Assembly: GCA_028875725.1 (NCBI GenBank)
Contig: JAPPCR010000006.1
Span: 689,786-753,785 of the forward strand
Direction of reading: 5' to 3'
Origin: Acidobacteriota bacterium
GTDB lineage: Bacteria > Acidobacteriota > Thermoanaerobaculia > Multivoradales > Multivoraceae
Length of the DNA: 64,000 nucleotides
The notes below the pieces were generated by a model that saw nothing but the letters and a program-made list of their open reading frames with translations, did no database searches and was not told where the DNA came from. Below are positions 17,898 to 26,233 of this stretch, piece by piece. How positions within the stretch are numbered: position 1 is the stretch's first letter; every line of letters begins with the position of its first letter. A program made the translations under genes and the position numbers.

Positions 17898-19105
17898 TGC
17901 CCGCCGTGTCGCGGCGGCGGTCGAGGGTTGCCGAGCCGCGGAGCGGCCGCGGGCTGTTTCTGGCGTTCTTCGTCGGCGGGGCCTTTCTCATCCTGCTGAT
18001 GAAGTCGCTGACGGCGAGCGCGCTGTTCGCCGTGGTGTTGCCCGTCGTTCTGATGGGGAGCTACGCGGTGCTGCTGGTGGATTGGCCCGACCTGCGTCCG
18101 AGGTACGACTTCGCGGGCGACAACTTCTACTACCTGGGCTTTCTCTACACCCTGATCTCGCTTGCCATCTCGCTGTACCAGTTCAACACCGAGGGGGCGA
18201 CGAACTCCATCATCACGAACTTCGGTCTGGCGCTGACCAGCACGATCCTCGGCCTCGCCGGACGCATTCTCCTGAACCAGCCGCAGGACGAGGACGAGGC
18301 GGAAGCGAGGGCGCGCGAGGACCTGGCCCGGGCGAACCGCCGTCTGCGGGCGGAGATGGAGTACTCGATAGACGAGTTCCAGCAGTTCCGCGTGGAGGCC
18401 AGGCGGGTGTTCGAGCAGCTCGATCGGGGTGTGGCCGCCGCGGGCGCCGCGCTGGAACGGCAACTCGAACACCTGGAGGGCGGTGCCGCCCGGTTCGGGG
18501 CGCTCGGGCAACGGGTCGGCGAGGTCGACCGAGCCGCGGCCGAGGCGTTCCGCGACATCCAGGCTCAGCGGGAACGCTTCGTCTCCGAGTCGCGGGATGT
18601 GAGCGACTCTCTTCAGGAACTGCTCGCGAACTTCCGCTCCGTCGACTTCCGGCGGGAGTTCATCGAGGAGTTGATCGAGCCGACGTCGGAGCGGTTCCGG
18701 GGACTGGCCCGCGAGTTCCTTTCGGTCGCGGAGGGGCTCCGTCGGCTAGAAGCCGGCCAGCTACGGGTCATGGAGCAGAACCAGGGCGCCGTGGCCCGGC
18801 TGGCCGAGATCCTGGAAGAGAACCGCCGCTTCTCGCAGGCGAACGCGCGGGCGGAGAACGGCTTTCGTAGCGCCACGGAGGCGCTCGTGTCGCTGCGGGC
18901 GGACATCGACCGGTACAGCGAGGGAACGCGGGCGGTGGCAGGCGAACTCGAGACGGCACGGCGGCAACTGCACGACGCGCCGGAACGGATCGAGGCGATG
19001 AACCGGTCGTTGCTGCACATGGCCGGGAAGCTGGACGAGGTGGCGGAGGAGAGCGACCGGAGACGCGCCGTCGAGCGAAGACAGCAGGGCTGGAGTCCCT
19101 GGTGA
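17897..19105 (+). CDS. TolQ/ExbB/MotA-like proton-channel subunit with long coiled-coil tail
   Basis: 402 residues from the ATG that overlaps the previous stop. Two N-terminal membrane helices (LFLAFFVGGAFLILLM, ALFAVVLPVVLMGSYAVLL) are followed by YYLGFLYTLISLAISLYQ and IITNFGLALTSTILGLAGRI. The last two match the third and fourth helices of MotA/TolQ/ExbB stators, including the small-residue/Thr-rich ALTSTILGL stretch that lines the proton path. From residue 140 the rest is a 260-residue charged coiled coil directed to the cytoplasm. This is the architecture of ZorA in Zorya phage defence and of other 5:2 ion-driven motors. The assignment is from pattern, not from a profile search. Confidence 0.62.
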   Translation: MPAVSRRRSRVAEPRSGRGLFLAFFVGGAFLILLMKSLTASALFAVVLPVVLMGSYAVLLVDWPDLRPRYDFAGDNFYYLGFLYTLISLAISLYQFNTEGATNSIITNFGLALTSTILGLAGRILLNQPQDEDEAEARAREDLARANRRLRAEMEYSIDEFQQFRVEARRVFEQLDRGVAAAGAALERQLEHLEGGAARFGALGQRVGEVDRAAAEAFRDIQAQRERFVSESRDVSDSLQELLANFRSVDFRREFIEELIEPTSERFRGLAREFLSVAEGLRRLEAGQLRVMEQNQGAVARLAEILEENRRFSQANARAENGFRSATEALVSLRADIDRYSEGTRAVAGELETARRQLHDAPERIEAMNRSLLHMAGKLDEVAEESDRRRAVERRQQGWSPW

Positions 19106-19869
19106 CGGACCGCGGGCGTACGTTCCCGCGCGGCCTCGTCCTCGGTCTGACGATGGCCGAGATCGCCATCCTGATCATCTTCGTGCTGCTGCTCGCCCTG
19201 GCCGCGCTGCTGGCGCGCGAGGCGGACAGGCGGCAGGCCGCTGAACGGAAAGTGGCCGACTACGAACAGATCGAAATCCTGTTCGAGGACGAGGCTCTCC
19301 CCAAGGACCCGGTGGCGCTCAGGGCGGTCTTGCGCGAGCGGGTGGATGAGCACCGGGATGCCGACAACTGGCGTGAACTCGTGCGCGAGATGGACACGAC
19401 CGATGTGGAACCGGCCGTGCTTGCCGAGCAACTCACTCGGGCCCGGGAGCGGATCGAGAGACTGGAGGCCCAGGCGGCGGCACGGGGAGGCGGAGGACTG
19501 GACCATCCGAGTTGCTGGTACGACCGCGACGGCACGGTCGCCTACCTCTTTGATGTGGCGCTGGCACCGGACGGCTTCGTCGTGGCGCTGGCGCGTGCTC
19601 CCGAGCACGAGGCCGAGCGGCAGCTGCTGCCTGTGGAGTCGGTCCGGACGAGTCGCCTACTCACGGAATCCCAGTTTCTGCGGCAGACCCGATCCGTTTA
19701 CGAGTGGAGCGTCGAGAGGGGGTGCCGCTTTTTCGTCCGAGCGTTCGACCTTGTTGCCGCTGATCGGAAGGACCTCTACAAGCGCCGGATGCGCGTGCTC
19801 GAGTCGCGCTTCTACAAGAACGCGAACCCGACCGGTGGCCTGCCGGCGGGTCTTCGCTCCGCCCGCTGA
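19102..19869 (+). CDS. TolR/MotB-like single-pass protein with unknown C-terminal domain
   Basis: 255 residues from a GTG that overlaps the previous stop (GTGA). One N-terminal membrane helix (LTMAEIAILIIFVLLLALAALL) carries a Glu early in the helix and a Phe. This is the place where TolR, ExbD and MotB have their proton-accepting Asp and Phe. A coiled coil (residues 40-125) follows. The final domain has CWYDRDGTVAYLFDVAL, VERGCRFFVRAFD and KRRMRVLESRFYKN. I do not recognise it as OmpA/peptidoglycan-binding. It is the expected partner of the TolQ-like subunit just upstream. The stop sits right at the end of the convergent nuclease gene. Confidence 0.62.
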   Translation: MTDRGRTFPRGLVLGLTMAEIAILIIFVLLLALAALLAREADRRQAAERKVADYEQIEILFEDEALPKDPVALRAVLRERVDEHRDADNWRELVREMDTTDVEPAVLAEQLTRARERIERLEAQAAARGGGGLDHPSCWYDRDGTVAYLFDVALAPDGFVVALARAPEHEAERQLLPVESVRTSRLLTESQFLRQTRSVYEWSVERGCRFFVRAFDLVAADRKDLYKRRMRVLESRFYKNANPTGGLPAGLRSAR

Positions 19870-20376
19870 TCAGTCCGGTGGGTTCGAGCCGCCGACGGCG
19901 GTGCCCCACAGGCCTCTCCGGTTGTCCCGGGCCTCTCGCTCGAACTGCCGGAACGCTTCCATGTGCCGGAAGGGGAACCGCGTGTAGGCGTGGCCGTAGC
20001 CGAGCCGGATGATCTCGGCGTTCACGAACGTCCCGTCGTCCAGGTAGACGTAGGCCAGGGTGCGGCCGTAGCGATCCTGCCGTCCCTGGTCGTACTCGAG
20101 CCGCACCCGCTTCCCCTCAAGCAGTCGCTTCGTGAAGGCGCTTGCCTCCTTGCCGAAGAACTCGACCGGCCGGTTCGGGTGGACGGTCTCCGGTGTGTCC
20201 ACGCCGATCAGGCGGACGCGACCCACTCCCTCGACGATGATCGTGTCGCCGTCGACGACGCGCTCCACCAACTGGCCCGGCGCCGCGGCGGCGGCCAGGA
20301 CGCCGAACAGGAACGCAAAGCCGCAGCGGACGGTGAACGGATGGCGGAGCAGGGGGCGCACTTCGCGAGAGCGCAC
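19870..20376 (-). CDS. thermonuclease (SNase-like) family protein
   Basis: 168 residues from a GTG start. A signal peptide or anchor (FAFLFGVLAAAAAPGQ) precedes a staphylococcal-nuclease domain: ERVVDGDTIIVEG, VRLIGVDTPETVHP with the catalytic Arg, Asp-Thr and Glu, and GRTLAYVYLDDG carrying the second catalytic Arg. It ends with the usual helix and RRGLW. It is a calcium-dependent extracellular or periplasmic nuclease cutting DNA and RNA. It converges on the TolQ/R-like operon with no gap. A functional link to it is possible but not shown by the sequence. Confidence 0.85.
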   Translation of the reverse strand: MRSREVRPLLRHPFTVRCGFAFLFGVLAAAAAPGQLVERVVDGDTIIVEGVGRVRLIGVDTPETVHPNRPVEFFGKEASAFTKRLLEGKRVRLEYDQGRQDRYGRTLAYVYLDDGTFVNAEIIRLGYGHAYTRFPFRHMEAFRQFEREARDNRRGLWGTAVGGSNPPD

Positions 20377-20874
20377 CGGCGGCGTCCATGAGGAGTGGCG
20401 CCACCGACGAGCCCGAAGTCAAGGACGTTTGACGCTTGAGCCGGTGCATTCTGAAAGCCGGCAAGGTGCTTTGTCCAGGTGGCGGGCTCGCCGCTGCCAG
20501 CCGGCGTCGCGGCTTTCCGTCCATGTCAGAACGGGGACGGTGCGCCGTGGCCGGTCAAGGGCGGCGCTACCAGATACGGGTAGGCGCTACTCGGGGTACT
20601 CGGCGAAGGAGGGGTTGCTCTCTTCGAGAGCGCTCCACGGTGCCTTGGAGCCCCGCGGTCTGTTCTCGGTCAACAGACTGTGGAGGTGGGAGTACGCCTC
20701 GTCGCGAAGTCGGGGTCGGAGCCTGCGAGCGTGCTCCGTTCACCGTCGCGGTGACCCGACTTCGCTACCAAGGCAGTGGCGCACCTTCCCCGGGCAGATT
20801 ACGAGAGCTGCCCGCAAGGGGCATATGGAAGCTGCGCCGTCCAGGAAGTTAGCACGCTACGGTAGGTTCACTCC
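20377..20874. other. 498-bp intergenic region, highly structured in its second half
   Basis: No coding sequence is convincing between the divergent nuclease and solute-binding protein genes. The first 160 bp show nothing clear. The rest (20539-20821) is a chain of perfect hairpins annotated separately. The last 50 bp must carry the ribosome site of the binding protein, but it is not a strong one. Confidence 0.6.
20539..20821. ncRNA. candidate structured RNA or palindromic element with a perfect three-way junction
   Basis: Successive perfect stems are: 20617-20622 with 20626-20631 (GCTCTC/GAGAGC, 3-nt loop); 20658-20664 with 20672-20678 (GTCTGTT/AACAGAC); and an 11-bp stem 20704-20714 with 20755-20765 (GCGAAGTCGGG). 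The 11-bp stem encloses two further hairpins, GGAGC/GCTCC (20718-20737) and TCACCG/CGGTGA (20740-20754), making a three-way junction. Another stem is 20791-20797 with 20808-20814 (CGGGCAG). GGTGCGCC at 20539-20546 pairs with GGCGCACC at 20778-20785 and brackets most of it. I recognise no Rfam-type signature. It may be a leader of the ABC importer transcript, a separate small RNA, or a mobile palindromic element. Confidence 0.45.
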
Positions 20875-22443
20875 ATGCGGCGTGGAGTTGTAGCGGCGGC
20901 GTGCCTGTGCAGTGCCTGCCTGCTGCCGCTACCGGTCGTGGCCGGCGACGACGCGCACGTCGTCGTCGCCTTTGCCGCGGAACCGACGCAGATCGACCCG
21001 ACGCGGACCTCGGCCGGCGTCGACCAGTACTTCATGGCGCTGTTCTACGAGCAGTTGCTCGCGGCGGGGCCGGACCTCAGGCAGCGGAACTGGCTGGCCG
21101 AGTCCTGGCGGTTGTTCGAGCGCGACGGGGTCTGGCTGATCGGCATCGAGTTGCGGCGCGGCGTCCGGTTCCACAACGGCGACGAACTGACGGCGCACGA
21201 CCTGCGGTACTGCTATCTCCGCCAGCGGGATCCGGGCCTGTCGCGGCAGGCCGGGCGCTGGCGGCACGTCGCCGACGTGCGCGTGCTCGGCGACTACGAG
21301 CTGGAGATCGTCTTCAAGGGTCTGCCGGACTCGGCGCTGTTGCCGCTCAACCTGGACCTCTGGGCCATCCCGCGCCGCTACTACGAGGAGGTCGGGAACG
21401 AGGGCGTGCAGGCTCATCCGATCGGGACCGGGCCCTGGAAGTTCGTGTCGCGCAGCGTGCGCGAGGAGATCGTGGTGGAGCGGTTCGACGACTACTGGGA
21501 TCCCGACGCGCTGCCGGGCATCCGCCGTCTCACGATCAAGATCATCCCCGAGGACACGACCCGGGTCGCCGCCTTCAAGACCGGCGCGGTCGACTGGATC
21601 GACGCGGTGCCTCCCGCCCAGGTCGCCGACTTCGAGCGCACTCCCGGCGTGAAGGTCGCGTCGCTGCCGACGAGCAACAACCTGTTCCTCGCGTTGAACG
21701 CTCTCGATCCGAGAAGTCCCTTGGGAGACGTCCGGGTGCGACGGGCGGTGGCGCACGCGATCGACTTCGACGCGATCATCCGGTACATCCTCCACGGGCA
21801 GGGCATCCGGACGGTCCAGGTGACGCCGGGGGCGCCGGGCCATGACCCCGCGCTGAAGCCGTACGCTTTCGATCCGGACCGCTCACGCGAACTGCTGCGG
21901 CAGGCCGGCTTCGCCCGCGGCATCAACGTGAACTGCTACAACCTGACGACGCCGCGCGAGCCGTACCTCAAGGAAGTGGGCGAGGCGATGTTCGCCTACC
22001 TGACCGCCGCGGGCATCCGCTGCCGGATTGTCCAGCTCGAGTACGGCGCCTGGATCAACCTCGGCCGACGGGACGCCCGCCCCGAGATGGACGGCATCGC
22101 GAGTTGGATGTGGGGCCACGGCGCTCTCGGCGATCCGACCGACCCCTGGGGTGGCCACCTCCATTCCTATGGTGACGGTTGGGGCTGGTACTCGTACCAC
22201 GACGACCCGGAACTGGATGAGATGGTCGAGACGCTGCGCGTGACGGTCGACCCGGAGGCGAAGGAGGCGCTGATCCGGGAGCTCGCCCGGCTCAAGCACG
22301 AACGCGTGGCCGGCGGCGTGCCGACCTACCGGCCGCTCGTGACGTTGGCCTGGCGTGACACGCTTCGTTTCGAGCCGTGGCCTCAGGCCAACTGGCGGAT
22401 GATGCGGGACATCGGCTTGGCGGACCGATCGCCCGGTCGGTGA
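20875..22443 (+). CDS. ABC transporter substrate-binding protein, peptide/nickel family 5
   Basis: 522 residues with a signal peptide (AAACLCSACLLPLPVVAG). The family-5 fold is clear: EPTQIDPTRTS, the LRRGVRFHNGDELTAHDLRY motif diagnostic of DppA/OppA-type proteins, GTGPWKFVS, RFDDYWDPDALPGI, and DVRVRRAVAHAIDFDAI. It captures oligopeptides or similar solutes in the periplasm for the two permeases encoded next. The start is 8 codons ahead of the hydrophobic core, which fits a Sec signal. A strongly structured region lies within 60-260 bp upstream and could regulate it. Confidence 0.88.
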   Translation: MRRGVVAAACLCSACLLPLPVVAGDDAHVVVAFAAEPTQIDPTRTSAGVDQYFMALFYEQLLAAGPDLRQRNWLAESWRLFERDGVWLIGIELRRGVRFHNGDELTAHDLRYCYLRQRDPGLSRQAGRWRHVADVRVLGDYELEIVFKGLPDSALLPLNLDLWAIPRRYYEEVGNEGVQAHPIGTGPWKFVSRSVREEIVVERFDDYWDPDALPGIRRLTIKIIPEDTTRVAAFKTGAVDWIDAVPPAQVADFERTPGVKVASLPTSNNLFLALNALDPRSPLGDVRVRRAVAHAIDFDAIIRYILHGQGIRTVQVTPGAPGHDPALKPYAFDPDRSRELLRQAGFARGINVNCYNLTTPREPYLKEVGEAMFAYLTAAGIRCRIVQLEYGAWINLGRRDARPEMDGIASWMWGHGALGDPTDPWGGHLHSYGDGWGWYSYHDDPELDEMVETLRVTVDPEAKEALIRELARLKHERVAGGVPTYRPLVTLAWRDTLRFEPWPQANWRMMRDIGLADRSPGR

Positions 22444-22456
22444 ACTCGACGATTTG

Positions 22457-23374
22457 ATGCGCGCCTACCTGATCCGCCGTCTCTGGCAGGGCGCGGTGGC
22501 GGTCCTCGGCGCGCTCCTGATCGTCTTCGTGGCACAGCGCCTGGCCGGCGATCCGGTCGCCCTGCTGCTGCCGATGGACGCCTCGGAGGAGGACTTCGCA
22601 GCGATGCGGGAGGCCCTGGGGCTCGACCGGCCGTTGCCGGTCCAGTTCGTCGTCTTCCTGCGCGACGCGTTCACCGGCGACTTCGGCGAGTCCTATCAGT
22701 GGCAGGCGCCGGCGATGCCGCTGCTGCTCGAGCGGCTGCCGGCGACGCTCGAGCTGGCGTTGGCCGGGCTCGTCTTCGCGCTTCTCCTGGCCGTGCCCCT
22801 GGGTGTGTTGTCGGCGGTCTACCGAGGCCGCTGGGTAGACCGTCTGGCGAAGGTGCTGGCCCTGCTCGGCCAGGCGATGCCGGGCTTCTGGGTCGGCCTC
22901 CTGCTCATCCTGTACCTGGCGGTCCGGCTTCAGTGGCTGCCGGCCTTCGGCCGCGAGGGTCCGCTTCACCTCGTCCTGCCGGCGATCGCCCTCGGCTGGT
23001 ACCCGGTGGCGGCGATGACGCGCACGCTGCGCTCGTCGATGCTCGACATCCTGGACAGCGACTACATCCGCACCGGCCGGGTGATGGGTCTGCCGGAACG
23101 GACCGTCATCTGGCGCTACGCGTTGCGCAACGCCGCCGTACCCCTGGCGACGATGATCGGCGTCTACTTCGCGAACATGCTCGGCGGCGCCTTCGTCATC
23201 GAGGTCGTGTTCGCCTGGCCGGGGGTCGGGCGGGCAGTGGTCGACGCCGTCTTCGCGCGCGACTTTCCGGTCGTGCAGGCCGGGGTCGTGCTGTCGGCGG
23301 TCATCTTCGTCGTCGTGAACCTCCTCGTCGACCTGAGCTACGGGCTGATCGATCCCAGGATCCGGCATGGCTGA
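22457..23374 (+). CDS. ABC transporter permease, DppB/OppB type
   Basis: 305 residues from the ATG at 22457, 13 bp after the binding protein. It has six membrane helices. The family features are YLIRRLWQGAVAVLGALLIV, REALGLDRPLPVQF, the GDFGESYQW loop, and the EAA cytoplasmic loop YIRTGRVMGLPERTVIWRYA that docks the ATPase. It forms half of the inner-membrane channel with the DppC-like protein encoded next. The stop overlaps that gene by 8 bp. Confidence 0.9.
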   Translation: MRAYLIRRLWQGAVAVLGALLIVFVAQRLAGDPVALLLPMDASEEDFAAMREALGLDRPLPVQFVVFLRDAFTGDFGESYQWQAPAMPLLLERLPATLELALAGLVFALLLAVPLGVLSAVYRGRWVDRLAKVLALLGQAMPGFWVGLLLILYLAVRLQWLPAFGREGPLHLVLPAIALGWYPVAAMTRTLRSSMLDILDSDYIRTGRVMGLPERTVIWRYALRNAAVPLATMIGVYFANMLGGAFVIEVVFAWPGVGRAVVDAVFARDFPVVQAGVVLSAVIFVVVNLLVDLSYGLIDPRIRHG

Positions 23375-24197
23375 GCGGCGGGTGCCCGTTGTCTCCTGCC
23401 TGGTCCTCGGCCTCGTCCTGCTGTGCGCGGTGGCGGGACCGTGGTTTGCGCCCCACGAGGCCTCCGAGATCGCGCTCGCTCAGTCGATGACACCGCCGTT
23501 CTGGCGGTCCGGCGGCAGCCTCGACCATCCGCTCGGAACGGACATGCTGGGCCGCGACATCCTGAGCCGGATCATCGCCGGCGCCCGCGTTTCGGTGACG
23601 GTGGCGATCTACGCCATCGCCCTCTCCGGCGGCATCGGCGCCGCGCTCGGGATCTCGGCGGGTTACTTCGGCGGGATCGTCGACGCCGTGATCTCGCGGC
23701 TGATCGACATCCAGATGGCGATCCCGGCGATTCCGCTCGCCATGCTGTTCGCGGCCGTATTGCCGCCCGGCGAGGGCATGGTGATCACGATCATCGTCCT
23801 GACCTACTGGACCTGGTATGCGCGAATCGTCCGCGGCGAGGTGCTCAGCCTGCGCGAACGGGACTTCATCACCGTGGCCAGGGTCGCGGGTGTCTCGAGC
23901 CCGATGATCCTGATCCGCCACCTGACCCCGAACGTCCTGAACACGCTGCTCGTGCTGGCGACGCTCCAGTTCGGCAGCGTGATCGTCTTCGAAGCGGGCT
24001 TGAGCTTCCTGGGGCTCGGCATTCAGCCGCCCCAGGTGTCGTGGGGCGGCATGCTGGCGGACGGTCGCAACTTCATCGAGGTCGCCTGGTGGCTGATCAC
24101 GATGCCGGGGATTGCGATCATGGCTTCGTGTCTGGCGTCCAACCTGCTCGGCGACTGGCTGCGCGACACGTTCGATCCGAAGAGGCGGATCACGTAG
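23367..24197 (+). CDS. ABC transporter permease, DppC/OppC type
   Basis: 276 residues with a first helix (VVSCLVLGLVLLCAVAGPWF), the DppC hallmark HPLGTDMLGRDILSRIIAGARVS split across residues 57-79, and the EAA loop RDFITVARVAGVSSPMILIR. The C-terminal LSFLGLGIQPPQVSWGGML is near-universal in this family. It pairs with the preceding permease. No DppD/DppF ATPase genes follow, because the next gene is rsgA. The importer must use ATPases encoded elsewhere. Confidence 0.9.
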   Translation: MAERRVPVVSCLVLGLVLLCAVAGPWFAPHEASEIALAQSMTPPFWRSGGSLDHPLGTDMLGRDILSRIIAGARVSVTVAIYAIALSGGIGAALGISAGYFGGIVDAVISRLIDIQMAIPAIPLAMLFAAVLPPGEGMVITIIVLTYWTWYARIVRGEVLSLRERDFITVARVAGVSSPMILIRHLTPNVLNTLLVLATLQFGSVIVFEAGLSFLGLGIQPPQVSWGGMLADGRNFIEVAWWLITMPGIAIMASCLASNLLGDWLRDTFDPKRRIT

Positions 24198-24255
24198 TGG
24201 GGTTCGCCGGTAAGGTGACCAGCCTGTCCGTATGCGGACCTGTGGAACTCGATCC

Positions 24256-25347
24256 ATGAGCGAGGCGGTTCTCGACGCGTGGGGTTGGAGGTCCGACTTC
24301 GCCGACTCCTGCCGGCGCTTCGTCGAGCGGACGGCGTCGCCGGGCCGGTTGGTCCCGGCGCGCGTCGTTTCGATAGCGCGTGGCGTCTACCGGGTCGTCG
24401 CCGAGGAGGGCGAGCTGTCGGCCCGGCTGTTGAAGCGCGCGCGCCGCGCCGTTGCGGGCGGCCCTGCGGTGGGCGACTGGGTCGTCGTGGAGATGTCGCC
24501 CGTTCCAGGCGTCGACCCGCGGATCGTCCATGTGCTCGACCGGCGCAGCCGGCTCTCGCGGAAGGCGGCCGGCGCCCGCACCGAGGAGCAGGTCGTCGCC
24601 GCGAACGTCGACACGGTCTTCCTGGTGATGGGCATGGACGGCGACTTCAATGTTCGTCGCCTGGAGCGCTTCGTCGCCATGGTCACGGAGAGTGGCGCCG
24701 CACCGGTGGTCGTGCTGACGAAGGCGGACCTCGCCGCCGATCCGGACGCGATGCGGGCGCGGGCAGCGGAAGCGTCGCCGGGAGCGACCGTCGTCGCGGT
24801 CAGTGCGCTGGCGAAGCAGGATCTGGAACCGCTCGCGCTCCACCTTGCCCCGGGCCGTACCGTGGCCATGCTCGGCTCCTCGGGCGCGGGCAAGTCGACC
24901 CTGCTCAACGGTCTCAGCGGCGAGGAGGTGATGCGCACTGCACCGGTGCGCGAGGGTGACGACCGCGGCCGCCACACGACGACGCACCGGCGCCTCGTCC
25001 AGTTGCCCGGCGGCGGGCTTCTGATCGACAACCCGGGAATCCGCGAACTCCAGCTTTGGGCCGACGACGAGAGCAGCCTGGAGGAGACCTTCGACGACAT
25101 CGAGGAAGTCGCTCTTGAATGCCGCTTCCGGGACTGCGGCCATGGACAGGAGCCCGGCTGCGCCGTTCGGGCGGCGATCCGGGACGGCTCGCTGGACCCG
25201 GCGCGGCTACGCAACTACCACGACCTGCGCGAAGAACTGCGCCGGCTCGAGCAGCGCCGCGACGAAGCGTCCCGCCGTGCCGAGGACCGCCGGCTGGGCG
25301 CGTTCTACAAGTCGGTCCAGCAGGCGAAGAAGAACCGGCGGCGGTAG
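24256..25347 (+). CDS. rsgA: ribosome small-subunit-dependent GTPase A
   Basis: 363 residues from the ATG at 24256. An OB-fold comes first (GVYRVVAEEGELSARLLK, GDWVVVE). A circularly permuted GTPase domain follows: G4 TKAD at 155-158, G5 SALAKQ near 183, P-loop GSSGAGKST at 207-215, HTTTHRR switch and G3 DNPG near 255. A zinc-binding tail has CRFRDCGHGQEPGC. G3 has Asn where Thr is usual (DTPG), a tolerated change. RsgA checks late 30S subunit maturation in the cytoplasm. It stands alone behind the ABC permease gene (58 bp gap). Confidence 0.93.
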   Translation: MSEAVLDAWGWRSDFADSCRRFVERTASPGRLVPARVVSIARGVYRVVAEEGELSARLLKRARRAVAGGPAVGDWVVVEMSPVPGVDPRIVHVLDRRSRLSRKAAGARTEEQVVAANVDTVFLVMGMDGDFNVRRLERFVAMVTESGAAPVVVLTKADLAADPDAMRARAAEASPGATVVAVSALAKQDLEPLALHLAPGRTVAMLGSSGAGKSTLLNGLSGEEVMRTAPVREGDDRGRHTTTHRRLVQLPGGGLLIDNPGIRELQLWADDESSLEETFDDIEEVALECRFRDCGHGQEPGCAVRAAIRDGSLDPARLRNYHDLREELRRLEQRRDEASRRAEDRRLGAFYKSVQQAKKNRRR

Positions 25348-25421
25348 GGCGCGGTTCGCCGGGTGTGCCGGAAGTGCCAGGTCCCCGGCTGTTACAGACT
25401 GGCCTTCACGACCGGCTCCTG

Positions 25422-26159
25422 TCACCAGGACGCGAAGCGCCGGTGGACGAAGGGAGCGGTGAGTGCCGAGAGGGACTCCCGCTGCGCCCCGGCGGCGTCG
25501 AAGTTACCCGGGGAGAGCCATCGTTTGTAGCGGGCGTTGAGCTGTTCCCAGTCCCGGTCGACGATCGCGAACCACGCTGTGTCGCGGTTCAGTCCCCGGA
25601 ATATCGTGGCTTGCCGGAACACGCCTTCAAAGGTGAAGCCGAGGCGCTCGGCGGCGGCGATGGAAGGTGCGTTCAAGCGGTCGCACTTCCATTCGTAGCG
25701 CCGGTAGCCGAGCTGGAAGACGTAGCGCATCATCAAGACCATCGCCTCCGTGGCCGCCGTGGTCCGTTGGAGACGGGGCGGGTAGCAGATGCTGCCGACT
25801 TCGATCGAACCCACGGCGGGCGCGATCCGCAGATACGACGCAACGCCGGCCGCTCGTCCGTCCGCTTCGTCCACGATGGCGAAGAAGAGTGGATCTTCGC
25901 TTGCTGCCGCGGCTTCGGCCCATGACCGGAGTTCGTTGGATGAGCCGAACGGACCGTAGTTGAGGTAGGTCCAGATGCGGCCCTCAGTGTCGGCCGCGGT
26001 GGCTTCGTACAGGTCTCCGGTGTGGCGAGCGGGATCGAGGGGCTCAACGCGACAATGGCGTCCAACCAGCGAAGTGCGGGAGGGAGACGGCGGGGCGCTC
26101 CAGTCGTCGAGCGCGCGCCCGACGGGCTGGCCGAGAGAATTGAGGGTCGACTGGCTCAT
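25422..26159 (-). CDS. GNAT family N-acetyltransferase, RimJ/RimL type
   Basis: 245 residues. The N-terminal segment (PSRTSLVGRHCRVEPLDPAR) and the core (IWTYLNYGPFGS, LFFAIVDEADGRAAGVASYL, IEVGSICYPPRLQRTTAATE, YRRYEWKCDRLNAPSIAAAE, RLGFTFEGVFRQA) are typical of Acetyltransferase_3 proteins. These transfer acetyl from acetyl-CoA to an amine of a protein N-terminus, a metabolite or an antibiotic. The acceptor here is unknown. It is convergent with rsgA (74 bp between stops) and 74 bp ahead of the symporter stop on the same strand. Confidence 0.85.
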   Translation of the reverse strand: MSQSTLNSLGQPVGRALDDWSAPPSPSRTSLVGRHCRVEPLDPARHTGDLYEATAADTEGRIWTYLNYGPFGSSNELRSWAEAAAASEDPLFFAIVDEADGRAAGVASYLRIAPAVGSIEVGSICYPPRLQRTTAATEAMVLMMRYVFQLGYRRYEWKCDRLNAPSIAAAERLGFTFEGVFRQATIFRGLNRDTAWFAIVDRDWEQLNARYKRWLSPGNFDAAGAQRESLSALTAPFVHRRFASW

Positions 26160-26233
26160 CGGAGGATCGGATCGGCGCGGGCTGACGGACGGCGAGCTTG
26201 AGTCCGAGTCCTGTCAGAGGCCCTCCTCGCTCT

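Noticed and set aside
19870..19900. tRNA T-arm-like GGTTCGAGCC at the end of the nuclease gene
   Set aside because: There is no cloverleaf around it, and it is the coding end of the nuclease.
20539..20821. Known structured RNAs (RNase P, tmRNA, SRP, 6S)
   Set aside because: None of their conserved sequence blocks is present. It is kept as an unknown structured element.
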